The notes beneath the pieces were generated by a model. The model was not told the DNA's origin, did no database searches, and was given only the letters and a program-made list of their open reading frames with translations. A stretch of DNA of 25,201 nt from Marinobacterium sp. xm-d-530. GTDB lineage: Bacteria; Pseudomonadota; Gammaproteobacteria; Pseudomonadales; Balneatricaceae. The translations under genes and the position numbers were made by a program. Location: the NCBI GenBank assembly GCA_949499045.1, contig CATEEE010000199.1:1-25201 (forward strand), in the 5' to 3' direction. Positions 23,622-25,201 of the stretch are shown here, piece by piece. Positions within the stretch are counted from its first letter, which is position 1. Every line of letters starts with the position of its first letter.

Positions 23622-24578
23622 TTACTTGGCTAGATCATCAAGGTAGCGTTCTGCATCCAGTGCTGCCATGCAGCCGAAACCTGCCGAGGTGATCGCCTGA
23701 CGGTAGGAGTGATCAGCGACGTCACCGGCAGCATATACCCCTTCAATACTGGTTTGAGTCGCGTTGCCTTCAAGACCTGTTTTGATTTTAAGGTAGCCAT
23801 GTTGCATATCCAGCTGACCTTCAAACAGCTCAGTGTTGGGTTTGTGGCCGATGGCAATGAAGACACCCTGTGCTTCAATCTCTTGGGTTTCACCGGTTTC
23901 GGTGCTTTTCACTCGAATACCCGTGACGCCCATCTCATCACCTAAGACTTCATCAAGCTGGTTGTTCCAAAGTAGAGTGATGTTGCCATTTTCGGCACGT
24001 TCAAAAATCTTATCTTGCAAGATTTTTTCAGAGCGCAATGTGTCACGACGGTGAACCAGTATGACCTCTTTCGCAATGTTGGATAGATAGAGGGCCTCTT
24101 CGACAGCCGTGTTGCCACCACCGACAACCACCACTGTTTGATTACGGTAGAAGAAACCATCACAGGTTGCACAGGCGCTAACCCCTTTGCCTTTGAAGGC
24201 TTCTTCAGATTCCAATCCAAGGTATTGAGCTGACGCACCTGTTGCGATAATCAAAGCATCACAAGTGTAGACGCCGGTATCACCCGTTAAGCGGAATGGA
24301 CGTTCAGTCAATTCTGCTTTGTTGATGTGGTCATAGATAATTTCGGTGTTAAAACGCTCAGCATGTGCCTGCATACGTTGCATCAGTTCAGGACCTTGAA
24401 CACCATCTGCATCGCCTGGCCAGTTGTCGACGTCGGTCGTTGTGGTCAGCTGGCCGCCCGCTTGCATACCAGTGATAACAACGGGATTCAGGTTGGCGCG
24501 GGCTGCGTAGACAGCAGCAGTATACCCGGCAGGACCAGAACCAAGAATGATTAGGCTGTGGTGTTTAACGTCACTCAT
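23622..24578 (-). CDS. trxB: Thioredoxin reductase
   Basis: A flavoenzyme that reduces thioredoxin with NADPH in the cytoplasm. FAD-binding GSGPAG is at residues 13-18, the redox pair is Cys136 and Cys139 in ACATCDGFF, and the NADPH-binding GGGNTA is at 153-158. The C-terminal YAAGDVADHSYRQAITSAGFG completes the FAD site. Length is 318 residues, as in E. coli (321). GGAAAT precedes the ATG by about nine bases. It is the first gene of trxB-aat-bpt and is divergent from ftsK across 143 bases; cydDC and lrp, present at this place in E. coli, are missing. Confidence 0.97.
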   Translation of the reverse strand: MSDVKHHSLIILGSGPAGYTAAVYAARANLNPVVITGMQAGGQLTTTTDVDNWPGDADGVQGPELMQRMQAHAERFNTEIIYDHINKAELTERPFRLTGDTGVYTCDALIIATGASAQYLGLESEEAFKGKGVSACATCDGFFYRNQTVVVVGGGNTAVEEALYLSNIAKEVILVHRRDTLRSEKILQDKIFERAENGNITLLWNNQLDEVLGDEMGVTGIRVKSTETGETQEIEAQGVFIAIGHKPNTELFEGQLDMQHGYLKIKTGLEGNATQTSIEGVYAAGDVADHSYRQAITSAGFGCMAALDAERYLDDLAK

Positions 24579-24669
24579 AGAAATATTTCCAAATAAGATG
24601 TCATAAAAATGGTTTCAAAGGGTTTATGGGGGTGAATCCCTTTTTTTCAATCACAAGACCTAACCTACC

Positions 24670-24699
24670 ACTTTATGGTATTTTCCCACAGCATAAAGT
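24670..24699. promoter_or_regulatory. Dyad in the trxB-ftsK divergent region
   Basis: ACTTTATG (24670-24677) and CATAAAGT (24692-24699) are exact inverted 8-bp arms spaced by 14 bases, about two helical turns centre to centre. The position between two divergent genes suits a dimeric regulator, but no known consensus is recognised. Confidence 0.3.
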
Positions 24700-24721
24700 T
24701 GATTGAATTAAGGGTATTTTT

Positions 24722-25201
24722 TTGAGTAGTAATCAATCGATGTCGACATTGACGTTAACCACACAATTGAACCGAGTGGTTCGCGAAACTTTGCTTGTCT
24801 TACTGATCGGCTTAAACCTACTGTTTATGCTGAGTTTGATCAGTTACGATACGCGTGATTCGGGTTGGTCACACCAAGGGTATCAATCAGAGATCAGTAA
24901 CTGGGCCGGCTGGTTCGGTGCATGGATTGCTGACTACTCGGTCTCTTGGTTTGGCGTGATCGCTTTTGTCATTCCCTTTATTTTAGTTATCCCTTCGTAC
25001 CGTTGGTTACGTCGCCGCTATATTGGCACCTTAGATATGATGCCTTTTGTTGTGATGCGAACTTTTGGAGCACTGCTGTTTGTTCTTTCGGCCTCTTGTT
25101 TAGCCTCTATTCATATCAGTAATGCTGATCTTGGTCTGCCTTTTTCCGCAGGCGGGATTTCCGGTCAAGCTCTGGGTGATTTTGCGGTTCGTTGGTTGAA
25201 C
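24722..25201 (+). CDS. ftsK: DNA translocase FtsK, N-terminal part (runs off window)
   Basis: The first 160 codons of FtsK, the septal DNA pump that coordinates chromosome dimer resolution with division. Only the membrane anchor is in the window: hydrophobic segments lie at about residues 22-42, 73-93 and 108-130, with SLISYDTRDSGWSH after the first, a hallmark of FtsK (compare SYxxxDPGWS). The start is probably TTG 24722, since AAGGG lies seven bases before it; ATG 24740 is in frame but has no ribosome site. The frame is open to the window edge. Adjacency to trxB agrees with the conserved trxB-ftsK neighbourhood. Confidence 0.9.
   Translation, partial: MSSNQSMSTLTLTTQLNRVVRETLLVLLIGLNLLFMLSLISYDTRDSGWSHQGYQSEISNWAGWFGAWIADYSVSWFGVIAFVIPFILVIPSYRWLRRRYIGTLDMMPFVVMRTFGALLFVLSASCLASIHISNADLGLPFSAGGISGQALGDFAVRWLN

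Noticed and set aside
1..25201. CRISPR arrays, phage or toxin-antitoxin modules, complete transposons, tRNA or rRNA genes
   Set aside because: No regularly spaced repeats, integrase or transposase frames, or tRNA-like folds were seen in the gaps; the short REP-like repeats are not autonomous elements.

Overview
The window is chromosomal DNA of a gammaproteobacterium. The gene order and protein types point to the Oceanospirillales or a close relative of Pseudomonas: a long GapB-type GAPDH, a class of isocitrate lyase of about 530 residues, bpt next to aat, and a YlqF GTPase. This placement rests on family knowledge recalled from memory, not on a search. Coding density is high. I see no rRNA, tRNA, CRISPR, prophage or intact insertion sequence.

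Layout. (1) 118-4071, + strand: gap with a strong terminator, then a tightly coupled set of ylqF, an unrecognised small basic protein, and an HI0933/YhiN-type flavoprotein. (2) 4179-8324, - strand: a 1072-residue membrane hybrid histidine kinase, then an FAH-family hydrolase 1 base later, then a small DUF2892 membrane protein. A hairpin repeat separates this set from the flavoprotein gene. (3) 8513-11698, - strand: aceA with a clear terminator, a 450-base control region carrying a 19-bp palindrome that resembles a HexR site, then roxA. (4) 11759-12950: a pair of inverted REP-like hairpins, a GNAT gene, a GlcG/HbpS-like gene (+ strand), and another REP-like hairpin. (5) 12953-17555, - strand: trmJ, then the conserved nudJ-mnmA-hflD-purB run in transcription order. 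(6) 17642-18981: moaE (+) convergent with and overlapping rluE (-), with a cspD-like gene upstream of rluE. (7) 19177-24578: clpS-clpA (+), then infA, bpt, aat and trxB (-). (8) 24722 to the end: the 5' part of ftsK (+).

How the genes fit together. Region 7 holds a complete bacterial N-degron pathway. Aat and Bpt add Leu or Phe to protein N-termini, ClpS recognises them, and ClpA unfolds the substrate for ClpP, which is not in the window. Several other genes serve translation: ylqF (50S assembly), roxA (hydroxylates L16), trmJ and mnmA (tRNA modification), rluE (23S rRNA pseudouridine) and infA (IF-1). gap and aceA are both suited to growth on non-sugar carbon, and the aceA palindrome suggests control by central-carbon status.

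The least explained parts are the hairpin repeat families between genes, the small basic protein after ylqF, and the kinase-hydrolase-membrane protein set with no partner response regulator. Nothing here amounts to a clearly new defence or mobile system.
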